A DNA stretch of 64,000 bases from HXMU1420-2 sp034670145 (GCA_034670145.1 JAXMOA010000001.1:372001-436000); one strand, 5' to 3'; positions 17,305-26,472 are shown, counted from the first letter of the stretch. Notes: a model not told the origin generated them from the sequence alone. A program made the numbers and translations.

Positions 17305-18732
17305 ATGTCCAAATCCGGCCTTTGGATCAACAACAAACCGCTTGGGCGCAACCCGGCGGCCTTTCTGTCTCAACTCAAATATGCCGCCGTGTCCCAAACG
17401 CTCTGGTCCGACCCGGCCTTTACCTCAAACAGCCTCGAAGACATCATCGCCCTGGCCGACCCTTTCGCGCTCGAGGTGATCGACGCAATGATCTCGGACA
17501 ATTTGCTGCACAGCTTCGAAACCCTGGATGATCTGCGCGAAAACATCGCCCTGCGCAGCGCCGTGGTCTCGGCCATGCATGCCATCTGTTCCGGCCAGAT
17601 CGACGCCGATTATGCCGAACCGCCCGACGGCGTCCCGCCCACACTGGGCTTTCTGGACACGCTTCAGGCCCTCTGGGCCCCGGGTGCTGACACAGGCCAA
17701 AGCGTGCTGACCGCGCCCGCGCCGGTCCCGGCATCTGACGCCCCTTGGGTCCATCTCCCGACGCTCAGCCCCTGGACCGGCTTTGTCTTCAAACTGAAAT
17801 CCGATGTCCCGCTTTCTGCGGCGCTGGCCTCTGTCTATCCGTTCCGGGGCGAATGCGCAGGCGCGCTGCAATTGTCTGTCCTGCTGGGCGCGCTCTCTGC
17901 ACTGGGGCCAGAGCGCCTGGATGCGCTCAACCACCACTACGGCCCCGCCTATATCGGGCAATGGTCGCTCCACGACCCTGACGCTCAGGGCCATATCCAG
18001 ACCCTCGCCACCCGGTTCCTGACCCAGATCACCCCGATCACGCCAGACTACAAACGCGGAGACGTGATCGCCGTGCCGGGCGACTATGTCTATTTCAGCA
18101 ACAAGGACGATTACCCAAAACACGCCCCAGACGGCGGCTGGACCGGGGAAAACTGCATCTACATGGGCCAGGACGCCCTGGGCGCGCCCCATTACAGCGG
18201 CCTCGGGCTGGGCTGGAAAACCGAGTTCGCCCTGCGCATGTTCCTGGGCAATGCCTATTTCCACGATTGCAACCTGGATCACCTCGCCGCCATGCGCGCC
18301 GGCAAACATCCCACCATGTTGCCCCATATCCTGGAAAACCCCATCGCCCAGACCCGGTTCGTCGTCCGCGCCGTCCTGCGCACCCCGCAGATCGAAGACC
18401 AGCCCCCCGTCACGCTGCCGGTCCCCAACCTGATGCCACCGGCCCTGTCTGACGCTCAGATCTATGCAAAACTCCTCGCCCTGGGGGCCACCGAAACGAC
18501 ACCCCACCGCTATACGCTCCTCGACCGACCGCTGGGCGCCCTGCTCGACAATCTGGAAATTCCACAGGCCGCGCTGCATCAAACCGGCAGCAGCCCGCTC
18601 AACAGCGCCGCACTGACGGTTAGCCTGCAAAACTGGGCGCTGCTGATCCGCCCGCTGGACCCGAACATCTCTCATCTGCAACGCGGCGATGCCGTCACCC
18701 TACAGGCCCGGTTTCAGCCGCCGCCCGACTGA
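17305..18732 (+). CDS. Tgl-like protein-glutamine gamma-glutamyltransferase (predicted transglutaminase)
   Basis: A 475-residue protein without signal peptide. Its central region matches the Bacillus subtilis spore-coat transglutaminase Tgl in order and spacing. YPFRGECAGALQ (Cys184) corresponds to the FECATA block around catalytic Cys116. RGDVIAVPGDYVYFSNKDDYP corresponds to GDCLYFKNPEFDP. WTGENCIYMG (Glu282) corresponds to WRGENVILLG with its catalytic Glu, and APHYSGLGLG (His296) to AHGLGI with its catalytic His. The Glu-His spacing is 14 here against 13 in Tgl. The predicted reaction is epsilon-(gamma-glutamyl)lysine cross-linking. It carries an N-terminal extension of about 110 residues and a C-terminal extension of about 150 residues that Tgl lacks. 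It is followed by a strong terminator, so it is probably monocistronic. Recognition is by motif recall, not by a search. Confidence 0.7.
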   Translation: MSKSGLWINNKPLGRNPAAFLSQLKYAAVSQTLWSDPAFTSNSLEDIIALADPFALEVIDAMISDNLLHSFETLDDLRENIALRSAVVSAMHAICSGQIDADYAEPPDGVPPTLGFLDTLQALWAPGADTGQSVLTAPAPVPASDAPWVHLPTLSPWTGFVFKLKSDVPLSAALASVYPFRGECAGALQLSVLLGALSALGPERLDALNHHYGPAYIGQWSLHDPDAQGHIQTLATRFLTQITPITPDYKRGDVIAVPGDYVYFSNKDDYPKHAPDGGWTGENCIYMGQDALGAPHYSGLGLGWKTEFALRMFLGNAYFHDCNLDHLAAMRAGKHPTMLPHILENPIAQTRFVVRAVLRTPQIEDQPPVTLPVPNLMPPALSDAQIYAKLLALGATETTPHRYTLLDRPLGALLDNLEIPQAALHQTGSSPLNSAALTVSLQNWALLIRPLDPNISHLQRGDAVTLQARFQPPPD

Positions 18733-18778
18733 CCCCTTTTCCCATTCCCGCAAAGTTTTACCTCTTCACGGGATAACT

Positions 18779-18807
18779 GGCGGTCCTGCAAAGGACCGCC
18801 TTTTTTT
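18779..18807 (+). terminator. Rho-independent terminator of the Tgl-like gene
   Basis: Perfect 8-bp stem GGCGGTCC (18779-18786) and GGACCGCC (18793-18800), loop TGCAAA, followed by seven T residues (18801-18807). It lies 46 bp after the stop codon at 18732. Confidence 0.92.
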
Positions 18808-19398
18808 CGTCTGGCACATCCAGAAAGCAAGACAGGCGCACAGGAAAAGATCGGCGCTGAAAGCAAAGACAGGGAAAACGAAATTCGGGCCATTTCCGAT
18901 CCGGCAGCTGGTCCGAGACCAAAGCCCCGAACCAGCATACCTTTGGACCGAAAATCGCCCGAATACCCAGAGTCCCCGGAACAGAACACCCAGGTCGAAC
19001 AAAAGCCTTGGCCCGCTTTGAGGAAACGGGAAAATGCTTGGTTTAAATACCCTCGCATGCACGGGTTCGACCCTTAAATACGACAGAGCCATCGCCACGT
19101 GCTACAGTATTTCTAACGCAAGACATGCCAAATCACCGAGTAAGAAATGCGTAAAAAACCTCTTATACCCGTAAAAAAATCGCAAAAACTCCACAAAAAC
19201 CTGCACACAGCGGGGCAATACGCGCTGCGAGCGGCGTCAGGGGAATCAATTCTGCGATAACACCGCCCTAATCTGAGACGTCGATTTTGCGGAAGGTTTC
19301 ATGGGGCCTGACGCCGCCAAGTCCACCGAAACGCCGCGCGCGCAGCCCCTGCCATCCGTCCAGACCAGCGGCGCACGCCCGTTTGGGTCAACTGTCGG
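18808..19398. other. Gene-poor, AT-richer intergenic stretch
   Basis: About 590 bp with no convincing gene between the Tgl terminator and the convergent flavoprotein. The part around 19130-19210 is distinctly A-rich (runs such as GTAAAAAACC and AAAAAAATCGC), unlike the rest of the window. No tRNA fold was found: the GGGTTCGACCC at 19063-19073 resembles a T-arm but has no matching acceptor or anticodon arm. Short open frames here have no family resemblance. Confidence 0.5.
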
Positions 19399-21828
19399 CT
19401 ACAACGCTTTGCCGCGCGGAATTGCGTGGTCCGGATCATAGAGGCAGGCATCCACCACAGTTGCCCCAACCGTTTGGCCCACCAATAGAACGCTCAGCTT
19501 GCTGCCCACATGCGCCCGTGCCGGATCGACATAGGCCATCGCAAGGTTCTTTTTGACACGATATCCCCAGGACGCCGACGTGATCGTGCCAACAGGCACC
19601 TCTGCATCAAACACGGCCTCGCCCGCATGGGCGGGTGCGGTTGCGCTGTCCAGTTCGATCAGCACCCTGTTGCGTCTGTTGCCCAGCGCGATCTGGCGTT
19701 TCAACCCGTCTTTGCCAGGAAAGGTCTTGGACATATCGACAAAGCGGTCGACACCTGCCTCCATCGGATTGAACTCGGTGATGAAATCCCCTTTCCAATG
19801 GCCATACCCTTTTTCCATCCGCATGGATTCAATGGCATACATCCCGAAATGCGTCAGGCCATAGGCCTCGCCCGCGCGGGTCAGCGCCAGATAGGCCGCG
19901 TGCAGCTGAATGTTCGGGATATGAACCTCAAACGCCTGCTCGCCCGAAAAACTGACGGCCATGACCGTCGCCTCGACATGGCCGACAAAGCAGGATTTCG
20001 CCGTCATCCAGGGAAAATCCGCCTGGGCAAAACGGCTGCGAGGGCAAGCCGCATCCATCAAGGCACGCGCCTGCGGCCCTGCGATGATCAGAACCGTGTG
20101 GCTATTGGTCAGGCTGGTGATCTGTATGTCTGATCCGGCAGGCAGCCGCTCGCTCAGCCAGTCCATATCGTGATATTCCGCAGCTGCGGCCGAGCAATAC
20201 CAAAGCCGGTCTTCGCCAAACTTCACCACCGTCGCCTCGGCATCAATATTGCCGTTATCGCTCAGGAAATAGCACAGCCCGACACGCCCCGCCGCCTTGG
20301 GCAGCTTGGTGCAGGTCAGGCTGTCCAGCCAGCCGGCGGCCTCTTTGCCGGTGATCTCAAACCGGTTAAATCCCGAGAGCTCCGCGATCCCGACCTTTGT
20401 CTGCACGGCGTTGACCTCGGCCCCGACAACATCGTGCCAATTGCAAAAGTGATAGCTGTGTTCTTCGACAAAATCGGGCGTGGGTTTGTAAAAGCTTGTC
20501 CGCTCCCACCCGTTCACGACACCAAACTCAGCGCCCTGCGCCTGCAACAGCGGGTAAAGAGGCGTGGTTTTGGCGGGGCGACCGGCGGGGCGGTGTTCAT
20601 GTGGCATATGCCACTGAAACTCCATCTGGTAATCTTCGATGGACTTCAGCGCGGTATATTCCGTGTTGGCAAAGCTGGTGATCCGGCGCGGGTCAAGCTG
20701 CCAGGTGTCCCATTCGGTTTCGCCATGCACCATCATCTGCGCCAGCATCTTGCCATAGCCACCGCCTTCGCCGATCCCCACGCGGATGCCATTCATGGAC
20801 CATAGATTGCGCCGCCCCGGTTGCTTGCCCACCAGAGGCCCCGCGTCTGCGGCATAGGCAATGGGGCCGTTCACCACGGATTTGATCCCAACGTCCTGCA
20901 GGCAAGGAAGACGGTCAAAGATCGGCTCCATCTTGGGCAAAAGACGGTCCAGATCATCCGGACACAGCGCATTCACAAAGTCGGGGTCAATGCCGTCCAT
21001 CCCGAAGGTCTTGCAATCATACTCGTAGATGCCAACCAACAGCCCCTTCTTTTCCTGCCGCATGTAAAACGTATCGCGCGGGCAGCGTACCATCGGCACA
21101 CGGGACTCGCGCGCGACAAGGTCGGGGATGTCCTCGGTCACAAAATACATGTGCTCCATGCTGATGACCGGATAGGTGAGACCCAGCATGTCACCGACTT
21201 CATTGGCGCGATATCCGGCAGCGATCACCACATGTTCGGCCGCAATGTCACCCTTGTCCGTATGCACGATCCATTCGTCGTTTGGTTTCTGGGTCAACCC
21301 GGTGACAGGACAGTTCCGATTGATCTCTGCCCCGGCCTTGCGCGCCCGCCGCGCCAGCGCCTGACACAGTTGCGCCGGGTCGATATCACCGTCCAGATCA
21401 TCCCACAAAGCGCCCAGCAAACCGTCCTCATTCACCAGCGGGTTGCGCCGAACAGCCTCGGCCGGATCCAGCAGATCAAAGTCGATGCCCAGCCCCTTGG
21501 CCACCGAGATGATATGGTGTGACGCATCCATGTTGTTCTGATCCGTCAGCAGCCGCATGCCGCCCGTGCGGTGGTGGTAGTTGATCGGGTAATCCGGATC
21601 CTCCGCCAGCTCTTTGTAGAGACCAATGGTATATTGACGCAAAAGCAGCAGCAGCTGGTTGAAGGCGAGCTGTGGGCATTGCGCAGCCGAATGCCAGGTC
21701 GTGCCCGACGTCAGCTCGTTGCGCTCCAACAACACGACATCGCTCCAGCCCTCCAGGGTCAAATGGTATAGCGCTGACAGTCCGCTGACACCCCCACCAA
21801 CGATAACAACCCTTGCTGAACTGCGCAT
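19399..21828 (-). CDS. FAD-dependent dimethylglycine/sarcosine dehydrogenase-like oxidoreductase with GcvT domain
   Basis: An 809-residue protein. The N-terminal half is a DAO-type FAD domain: dinucleotide fold VVIVGGGVSGLSALYHL near residues 6-22, and TSGTTWHSAAQ, where the His of the WH pair is the flavin-linked residue in dimethylglycine dehydrogenase relatives. The C-terminal half is a GcvT/folate-binding aminomethyltransferase domain (YAIESMRMEKGYGHWKGDF) with the terminal GCV_T_C barrel. Family reaction: oxidative N-demethylation of a methylated amine, passing the C1 unit to tetrahydrofolate. ATG 21828 was chosen over an upstream in-frame start because it precedes the FAD fold directly with AAGGGG upstream. 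It is divergent from a LysR gene that is its likely regulator. Confidence 0.88.
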   Translation of the reverse strand: MRSSARVVIVGGGVSGLSALYHLTLEGWSDVVLLERNELTSGTTWHSAAQCPQLAFNQLLLLLRQYTIGLYKELAEDPDYPINYHHRTGGMRLLTDQNNMDASHHIISVAKGLGIDFDLLDPAEAVRRNPLVNEDGLLGALWDDLDGDIDPAQLCQALARRARKAGAEINRNCPVTGLTQKPNDEWIVHTDKGDIAAEHVVIAAGYRANEVGDMLGLTYPVISMEHMYFVTEDIPDLVARESRVPMVRCPRDTFYMRQEKKGLLVGIYEYDCKTFGMDGIDPDFVNALCPDDLDRLLPKMEPIFDRLPCLQDVGIKSVVNGPIAYAADAGPLVGKQPGRRNLWSMNGIRVGIGEGGGYGKMLAQMMVHGETEWDTWQLDPRRITSFANTEYTALKSIEDYQMEFQWHMPHEHRPAGRPAKTTPLYPLLQAQGAEFGVVNGWERTSFYKPTPDFVEEHSYHFCNWHDVVGAEVNAVQTKVGIAELSGFNRFEITGKEAAGWLDSLTCTKLPKAAGRVGLCYFLSDNGNIDAEATVVKFGEDRLWYCSAAAAEYHDMDWLSERLPAGSDIQITSLTNSHTVLIIAGPQARALMDAACPRSRFAQADFPWMTAKSCFVGHVEATVMAVSFSGEQAFEVHIPNIQLHAAYLALTRAGEAYGLTHFGMYAIESMRMEKGYGHWKGDFITEFNPMEAGVDRFVDMSKTFPGKDGLKRQIALGNRRNRVLIELDSATAPAHAGEAVFDAEVPVGTITSASWGYRVKKNLAMAYVDPARAHVGSKLSVLLVGQTVGATVVDACLYDPDHAIPRGKAL

Positions 21829-21910
21829 CCCGGGACCCCTTTTGGCCTGTTTCACCGGACAGTATCGGCGAGAATTTGACTTTCTAAAATCAGAATTAAT
21901 GGAATATTGT

Positions 21911-21927
21911 ATTCTGGAATTCAGAAT
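21911..21927. promoter_or_regulatory. LysR-type operator palindrome
   Basis: ATTCTG-GAATT-CAGAAT, with 6-bp perfect arms and the T-N11-A form of LTTR sites, lies in the 113-bp region between the divergent flavoprotein and LysR genes, ending 14 bp before the LysR ATG. A related half, ATCAGAATTAATGGAAT, lies just upstream at about 21888-21904. The region is markedly AT-rich. Autoregulation and control of the flavoprotein gene are inferred. Confidence 0.6.
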
Positions 21928-21941
21928 ATAAAGGACGCGCA

Positions 21942-22871
21942 ATGACCGGCGACATCACCCTCAAGGCCCTGCGCTATTTCATGGCCGCCATCCGCGAGGG
22001 CAGCATTACCGAAGCCGCCAAAGTGGTGAATGTCGTGCCCTCTGCCGTTCACACGGCCATCAATCAGGTCGAGGCGGGGTTTGGCCTGAAACTGACCCTG
22101 CGCAGCCGGTCCAAGGGCATAACCCTGACCGCGACGGGCCAGCAGATGGTGGCCAAAATCCAAAGCCTGCTGGACGAATACGAAATCCTGATGCGCGACA
22201 GCGGCGACATGCGCACCCAACTGACCGGCACGCTGCGCGTCGGCTATTATGCGCCGGCCGCGCCCGCCTTCATGCCGCAAGTCGTCAAACAAATGCTGGC
22301 CGACAACGATGATGTATCCGTCAAATTCTTTGAATGCGACAACCAAAGCGCTCAGGACGGGCTTGTTTCGGGCGCTTATGACGTGATCGTCTGCGTCGCC
22401 AATGCCATGAAACCCGGCATCACATATGAAACCCTGCTCGAGGTGCCCGCCTACGTCCTGGTGCCCGCATCCCATCCCTTTGCCACGCGGCCCAGCATCG
22501 CCTTGGGTGATCTCTCCGATCAGAACCTTGTGCTGCTCGACCTGCCCGTGGTCAGCGAATATTACGCCGCCCAATTCGATCAGGCAGGTGTCCGACCCAA
22601 TATCGCCGCGACTGCAACCTCGCTGGAAATGGTGCGCAGCCTTGTCGGAAACGGCGTCGGATGCTCCCTGCTCCACATGGTCACAGCGAACGAGGTGACC
22701 TACGCAGGTGACAAGGTCACTGCCGTGCCGCTTTGCCCGGCGGTGGAATCCTTCAAGATCGTGTTCGGCCATCTGCCCGACAACCCGCGCCGCCTGGTCA
22801 AGATGTTTGTCGAAAACCTGCGGGCCTACTTCCAGGAAGAAGACGCACAAAAACTGACGACCAATTCATAA
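21942..22871 (+). CDS. LysR-type transcriptional regulator (divergent from flavoprotein)
   Basis: A 309-residue LTTR with the N-terminal HTH (LKALRYFMAAIREGSITEAA, VVPSAVHTAINQVE) and an effector domain starting near residue 88 (LRVGYYAPAAPAFMPQVV). The position, divergent from the dimethylglycine-dehydrogenase-like gene with a palindromic site in between, makes it the probable regulator of that gene. It ends at a strong hairpin terminator. Its effector domain resembles that of the LysR at 8619. Confidence 0.92.
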   Translation: MTGDITLKALRYFMAAIREGSITEAAKVVNVVPSAVHTAINQVEAGFGLKLTLRSRSKGITLTATGQQMVAKIQSLLDEYEILMRDSGDMRTQLTGTLRVGYYAPAAPAFMPQVVKQMLADNDDVSVKFFECDNQSAQDGLVSGAYDVIVCVANAMKPGITYETLLEVPAYVLVPASHPFATRPSIALGDLSDQNLVLLDLPVVSEYYAAQFDQAGVRPNIAATATSLEMVRSLVGNGVGCSLLHMVTANEVTYAGDKVTAVPLCPAVESFKIVFGHLPDNPRRLVKMFVENLRAYFQEEDAQKLTTNS

Positions 22872-22907
22872 GCAGACAGCTCAGACCGCAATCTGAGCGT
22901 CTGCTTT
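22871..22907. terminator. Bidirectional hairpin terminator between LysR and Gfo/Idh genes
   Basis: Arms AGCAGAC-A-GCTCAGA (22871-22885) and TCTGAGC-GTCTGCT (22892-22905) pair over 14 bp with one bulged A around the loop CCGCAA, followed by TT. It begins at the last base of the LysR stop codon and sits between two convergent genes. Confidence 0.75.
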
Positions 22908-22941
22908 CGCCCAAACGCGCCCCCGTTCAAACACCGTCTGG

Positions 22942-24102
22942 CTAATTCCGAAACATCTCGGGCCGCGCATCCACCCAGGCCCCATCCGCCCGGCCACTTT
23001 GCGCCACAGCGAACACCGCCGCCATCGAGCGCAACCCGTCCTGCGCCCGTGGATACAGACCCGCCGCCGGATCCGGCGCACGACCCGCCTTGGCGGCCGA
23101 GATCTCCTCGGCCAGATCGGCATAGATATTCGCAAAGGCCAGCGGCATGCCCTCTGCATGGCCAACCGTCACCCGGCTGGTGCGATCCGCCTCCGGGCTC
23201 AATCCGGCCTCGCCCCGTTCAATGGTCTGCACCCGGCCCCCCAAAGGCATCCAGGCCAATTGATTGGGATGCTCCTGCGCCCAGGCCAACCCGCCCTTTT
23301 CGCCAAACACCTGCAACGTCAAACCATGCTGACGCCCCAAAGCGATCGAAGAGGTCCACAAACGCCCCACCGCGCCACCGTCAAAGCGCAGATTGACCAT
23401 CGCGTCATCCTCCAGCTCGCGGCTTGCAATGCAAGACACCGTATCCGCAGACAAACGCTCTGCCTCCTGCCCGATCACGAAACTGGCCATATGCAGCGCA
23501 TGAATCCCGCAATCCGCAAATTGTGCCGACACACCAGCCTGCGCCGGATCATAGCGCCAGCGCACGCGCGGATTATCCGCATCCGCCGCATCCGCATGAT
23601 GGCCATGGGCAAACTCGGCCTTGACCAGACGGATCGCCCCCAGATCCCCCCGCGCCACCATCGCCCGCATATGCCGGACCAAAGAATAGCCCGAATAGCC
23701 ATAGTTCACCGCACAGATCCGCCCGGTCGACTGCGCCAGACGCACGATCTCTTCGCCTTCCTCCAGGTTCATCGTCATCGGCTTTTCACACAGCACATGA
23801 AACCCGGCCTCCAGATAGGCCCGCGTGATCTCGAAATGAGTCGCATTCGGCGTGGCCACAGTCACCAGATCCACACGATCCTCGCGCGCGACCTCGCCCG
23901 CCAGCATCTCGCGCCAGTCCCCATAAGACCGATCCGCCTGCAACCCCAGCCGCTGCCCATAGGCGCGCCCCGCCTCAGGGCGATGATCCAACGCGCCAGC
24001 CACAAACTCAAACGCCCCGTCCAGCCCGGCTCCCAGCCGATGCGCCGGCCCGATCTGACTGCCTTCACCGCCCCCGATCAGGCCCCATTTCAACTTTGTC
24101 AT
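22942..24102 (-). CDS. Gfo/Idh/MocA family NAD(P)-dependent oxidoreductase
   Basis: A 386-residue protein. Rossmann fold KWGLIGGGEGSQIGPAHR at the N-terminus, then VTVATPNATHFEIT and the family signature LCEKPMTMNLEEGEEIV. QFADCGIHALHMASFVIG carries the conserved catalytic-region DxGxH-like block. The family oxidises or reduces sugar and cyclitol hydroxyls; the substrate is not evident. It follows a second Gfo/Idh gene by 11 bp with GAGGTGAG as ribosome binding site, so the two are one transcript. Confidence 0.88.
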   Translation of the reverse strand: MTKLKWGLIGGGEGSQIGPAHRLGAGLDGAFEFVAGALDHRPEAGRAYGQRLGLQADRSYGDWREMLAGEVAREDRVDLVTVATPNATHFEITRAYLEAGFHVLCEKPMTMNLEEGEEIVRLAQSTGRICAVNYGYSGYSLVRHMRAMVARGDLGAIRLVKAEFAHGHHADAADADNPRVRWRYDPAQAGVSAQFADCGIHALHMASFVIGQEAERLSADTVSCIASRELEDDAMVNLRFDGGAVGRLWTSSIALGRQHGLTLQVFGEKGGLAWAQEHPNQLAWMPLGGRVQTIERGEAGLSPEADRTSRVTVGHAEGMPLAFANIYADLAEEISAAKAGRAPDPAAGLYPRAQDGLRSMAAVFAVAQSGRADGAWVDARPEMFRN

Positions 24103-24113
24103 ATCCGCTCACC

Positions 24114-25220
24114 TCAAAATTCAGACACAGGCACCCAGGCCTCTACCTCTGCCGAGCGCAGCGCCGCCGCCACAACCCGAGACACATCCAACCCATCCCG
24201 AAACGTCGGCCAGACCGGCGCTCCGGTCTCGATCGCACGCAGGAAATCGCGCGCCTCGATGATGATCTGATCCTGATAGCCGGTCCCATGTCCCGGCCCC
24301 TGACAGAACACTTCGTAATCCGGATGCGCCGGGCCCGTCAAAATCTTGCGAAACCCGCGCTGCGCCTCGTCCCCATCCGCCCGGTACAGCCACAGCGCAT
24401 TCTGATCTTCCTGATCAAAGCGCAAGGCGCCCCTGGTGCCATGCACCTCATAGGCATAGCCCATCTTGCGCCCGGTCGCGATCCGGCTGAAATACATATG
24501 ACCAATGGCGCCACTCTCGAACCGGCACATCATCTGCGCGTGATCGTCATTGGTCACCGTGCCGCCCGGTCGCTGCGCATGCACCGTCTCGACCTCGGCC
24601 ATCACCCGCGCCACCGGGCCGATCAGGGCCAGCGCCGCATTGATCATATGCGGCGCCAGATCCCCCATCGTGCCATTGGACATATCCCGCGCCCGCCAAT
24701 TCACCGGCAGGCCGGGATCGGCATAAAAATCCTCGGTATGTTCCCCGCGAAACCAGGTCACATCGCCAATCTCACCCTGGGCGATCAACGCCCGCGCATA
24801 TTGGCTGGCGGGCGTGCGGATATAATTGAAACCCACCATATTGGCCTGCCCAGAGGCCTCTGCCGCCGCAACCATCGCCCGCGCATCCTCCAGCGAGGCC
24901 CCCAAAGGCTTCTCGCACAACACAGGCTTGCCCGCCGCAAAGGCCGCCAGGGCAATCTCGCGGTGATGGCTCTGCGGCGTTGCGATCACCACAGCCTCCA
25001 CCGCAGGATCCGCCACCAGTTCCTGCCAACTGGCCGCCCCCCGCGCAAAGCCATAGGCCGCGCGATACCGCTGCGAACTCTCGGCGGATTGGCCACAGAC
25101 CATCTCCAGCCGGGGCCGCAGGCCGGTGTCGAACACCGCCCCGACCGAGGCCATGGCCACCGCATGGGCCTTGCCCATATAGCCACCACCCACAATGCCA
25201 ATGCCAATATCACGCGCCAT
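24114..25220 (-). CDS. Gfo/Idh/MocA family NAD(P)-dependent oxidoreductase
   Basis: A 368-residue protein with the Rossmann motif GIGIVGGGYMGKAHAVAM and VVIATPQSHHREIALAA, then VLCEKPLGASLEDARAM, the EKP signature of the family. DLAPHMINAALALIG is the DxxxHxI block near the active site. ATG 25220 has a good GGGGAGG 6 nt upstream and is preferred to an in-frame GTG 27 bp earlier. With the next Gfo/Idh gene it makes a two-gene operon of non-identical relatives, suggesting sequential steps on a polyol or sugar acid; no transporter is adjacent. Confidence 0.88.
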   Translation of the reverse strand: MARDIGIGIVGGGYMGKAHAVAMASVGAVFDTGLRPRLEMVCGQSAESSQRYRAAYGFARGAASWQELVADPAVEAVVIATPQSHHREIALAAFAAGKPVLCEKPLGASLEDARAMVAAAEASGQANMVGFNYIRTPASQYARALIAQGEIGDVTWFRGEHTEDFYADPGLPVNWRARDMSNGTMGDLAPHMINAALALIGPVARVMAEVETVHAQRPGGTVTNDDHAQMMCRFESGAIGHMYFSRIATGRKMGYAYEVHGTRGALRFDQEDQNALWLYRADGDEAQRGFRKILTGPAHPDYEVFCQGPGHGTGYQDQIIIEARDFLRAIETGAPVWPTFRDGLDVSRVVAAALRSAEVEAWVPVSEF

Positions 25221-25336
25221 CGTCGCCTCCCCGCCACGTTGGACCAAACTCTGATACGCGCTCTACTGTCCAGAGGTCCGCAACGCAATCCCGGTACTAT
25301 CCCGGTGCAACCCCGCCTGTTCCCAACGGCTCCGCG

Positions 25337-25372
25337 CCCGTCAAGCCGCCCGTCAAGCCGCCCGTCAAGCCG
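25337..25372. repeat. Three tandem copies of a 12-bp repeat
   Basis: CCCGTCAAGCCG occurs three times head to tail with no mismatch (25337-25348, 25349-25360, 25361-25372) in the 181-bp gap upstream of the Gfo/Idh operon and downstream of the DUF1513 gene. It is non-coding on present evidence. Copy number may vary between strains. Confidence 0.85.
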
Positions 25373-25401
25373 CCAGATCACGCCCCTGGATCACGCCTAA
25401 A

Positions 25402-26472
25402 TCACAGGGCAACCAAATGATTGTCCCACCGCATGGGATGGCGCATCTGCCAGGACGCGCCCATGTCGGTCACCAGCCCATCACCCGTCGTCAGCCAGAA
25501 ACCCTCGCTCCCATGCCTCAGGGCCGCAACCCCGCAGACATCCGCCAGCGCCACCCGCGCCTCCAGCCTCCCCGAGGCACCATAGACCCGCGCCACCCCA
25601 CCTTTCGGAGAGGTCACCGCCACCTGCGCCCCATCTGCCAGCACGGCCACACTGCCCCCATAGCCCTGCATGTCCGCGCCATCGGCCTCGGTCCCGATCA
25701 ACCGCGCTGCACTACCGCGCTGATGCATCCCCACCAGCGGCGGGCTGTCATAGATATCCCCCTGCCATTGCATCGCAAAGGCCACCGTCCCATCCCGCGC
25801 CACCGCCAGATGCCGGATCGAGTTCTGGTGCAGGTCAGGCGCCAGCGCCACCTGCTCCAACATCATCCCGTCCAGATCCACATAGCTCAGGTTCGGCCGC
25901 ATCTCGCCCAGGTTCAGCTTGGCGCGCCCGGTCTCCAGATGGGTTTCGATCCCGCCATTGGCCACCACCAGGCTCTGGCCATCCGGCATCAGGCGGATCT
26001 CATGCGGGCCAACCCCGCCAGAGCCAACCTCGCCCATCCGCCGATAGCCCCGCGTGACGTCCCAAAACCCCAGAACACCGCGCGCGCCCTCATAGTCGTT
26101 TTCGGTCGTGACCAATATGCGCCCATCACCGGAAAACGCGCCGTGCCCATAGAAATGGCGCCCGGCCGGGGCCTGCAACCGGGCCCGTTCGGCTCCGCTC
26201 ACACAATCCAGAATCAGCGCAAACCGCCCCGGCCGACGGGCAAAGGCCACCGCCTCCGCACGCTCCGGATGCGCCGCCGCCGCGTGGCCGCGCGCGGGCA
26301 AGGGCACGGTGAACCGCAGCCCGCCGTCGCGCCCCAGACCGCACAGCACATAAACGCCATCCGGCCGCATCCCCGCCGCCAGAACAACCGGCTGCCCAGC
26401 CTCGGCCCAGCCCGCGCGCGGCGCAACGCCGGTCGCCAGCAACCCGGCCAGAAACCCCCGCCGATCCGTCAT
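25402..26472 (-). CDS. DUF1513 family exported protein (iron-uptake cluster)
   Basis: A 356-residue protein with a Tat-like signal (TDRRGFLAGLLATGVAPRAGWA) and a beta-propeller-like body (GHGAFSGDGRILVTTENDYE, GEVGSGGVGPHEIRLMPDG). This matches DUF1513, found next to imelysin and di-heme oxidase genes in proteobacteria. Its function is unknown; a periplasmic role in iron or heme handling is inferred from the neighbours. It is the last gene of the cluster; its ATG overlaps the stop of the upstream imelysin gene by 1 bp, indicating coupled translation. Confidence 0.85.
   Translation of the reverse strand: MTDRRGFLAGLLATGVAPRAGWAEAGQPVVLAAGMRPDGVYVLCGLGRDGGLRFTVPLPARGHAAAAHPERAEAVAFARRPGRFALILDCVSGAERARLQAPAGRHFYGHGAFSGDGRILVTTENDYEGARGVLGFWDVTRGYRRMGEVGSGGVGPHEIRLMPDGQSLVVANGGIETHLETGRAKLNLGEMRPNLSYVDLDGMMLEQVALAPDLHQNSIRHLAVARDGTVAFAMQWQGDIYDSPPLVGMHQRGSAARLIGTEADGADMQGYGGSVAVLADGAQVAVTSPKGGVARVYGASGRLEARVALADVCGVAALRHGSEGFWLTTGDGLVTDMGASWQMRHPMRWDNHLVAL

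Noticed and set aside
19063..19073. GGGTTCGACCC resembling a tRNA T-arm
   Set aside because: No acceptor stem, anticodon arm or D-arm can be built around it.
18766..19098. A 110-codon minus-strand frame in the gap after the Tgl terminator
   Set aside because: It runs through the terminator hairpin, has no ribosome binding site and no recognisable family.
25337..25372. 12-bp triple repeat considered as a CRISPR-like array
   Set aside because: The units are contiguous with no spacers, so it is a simple tandem repeat.
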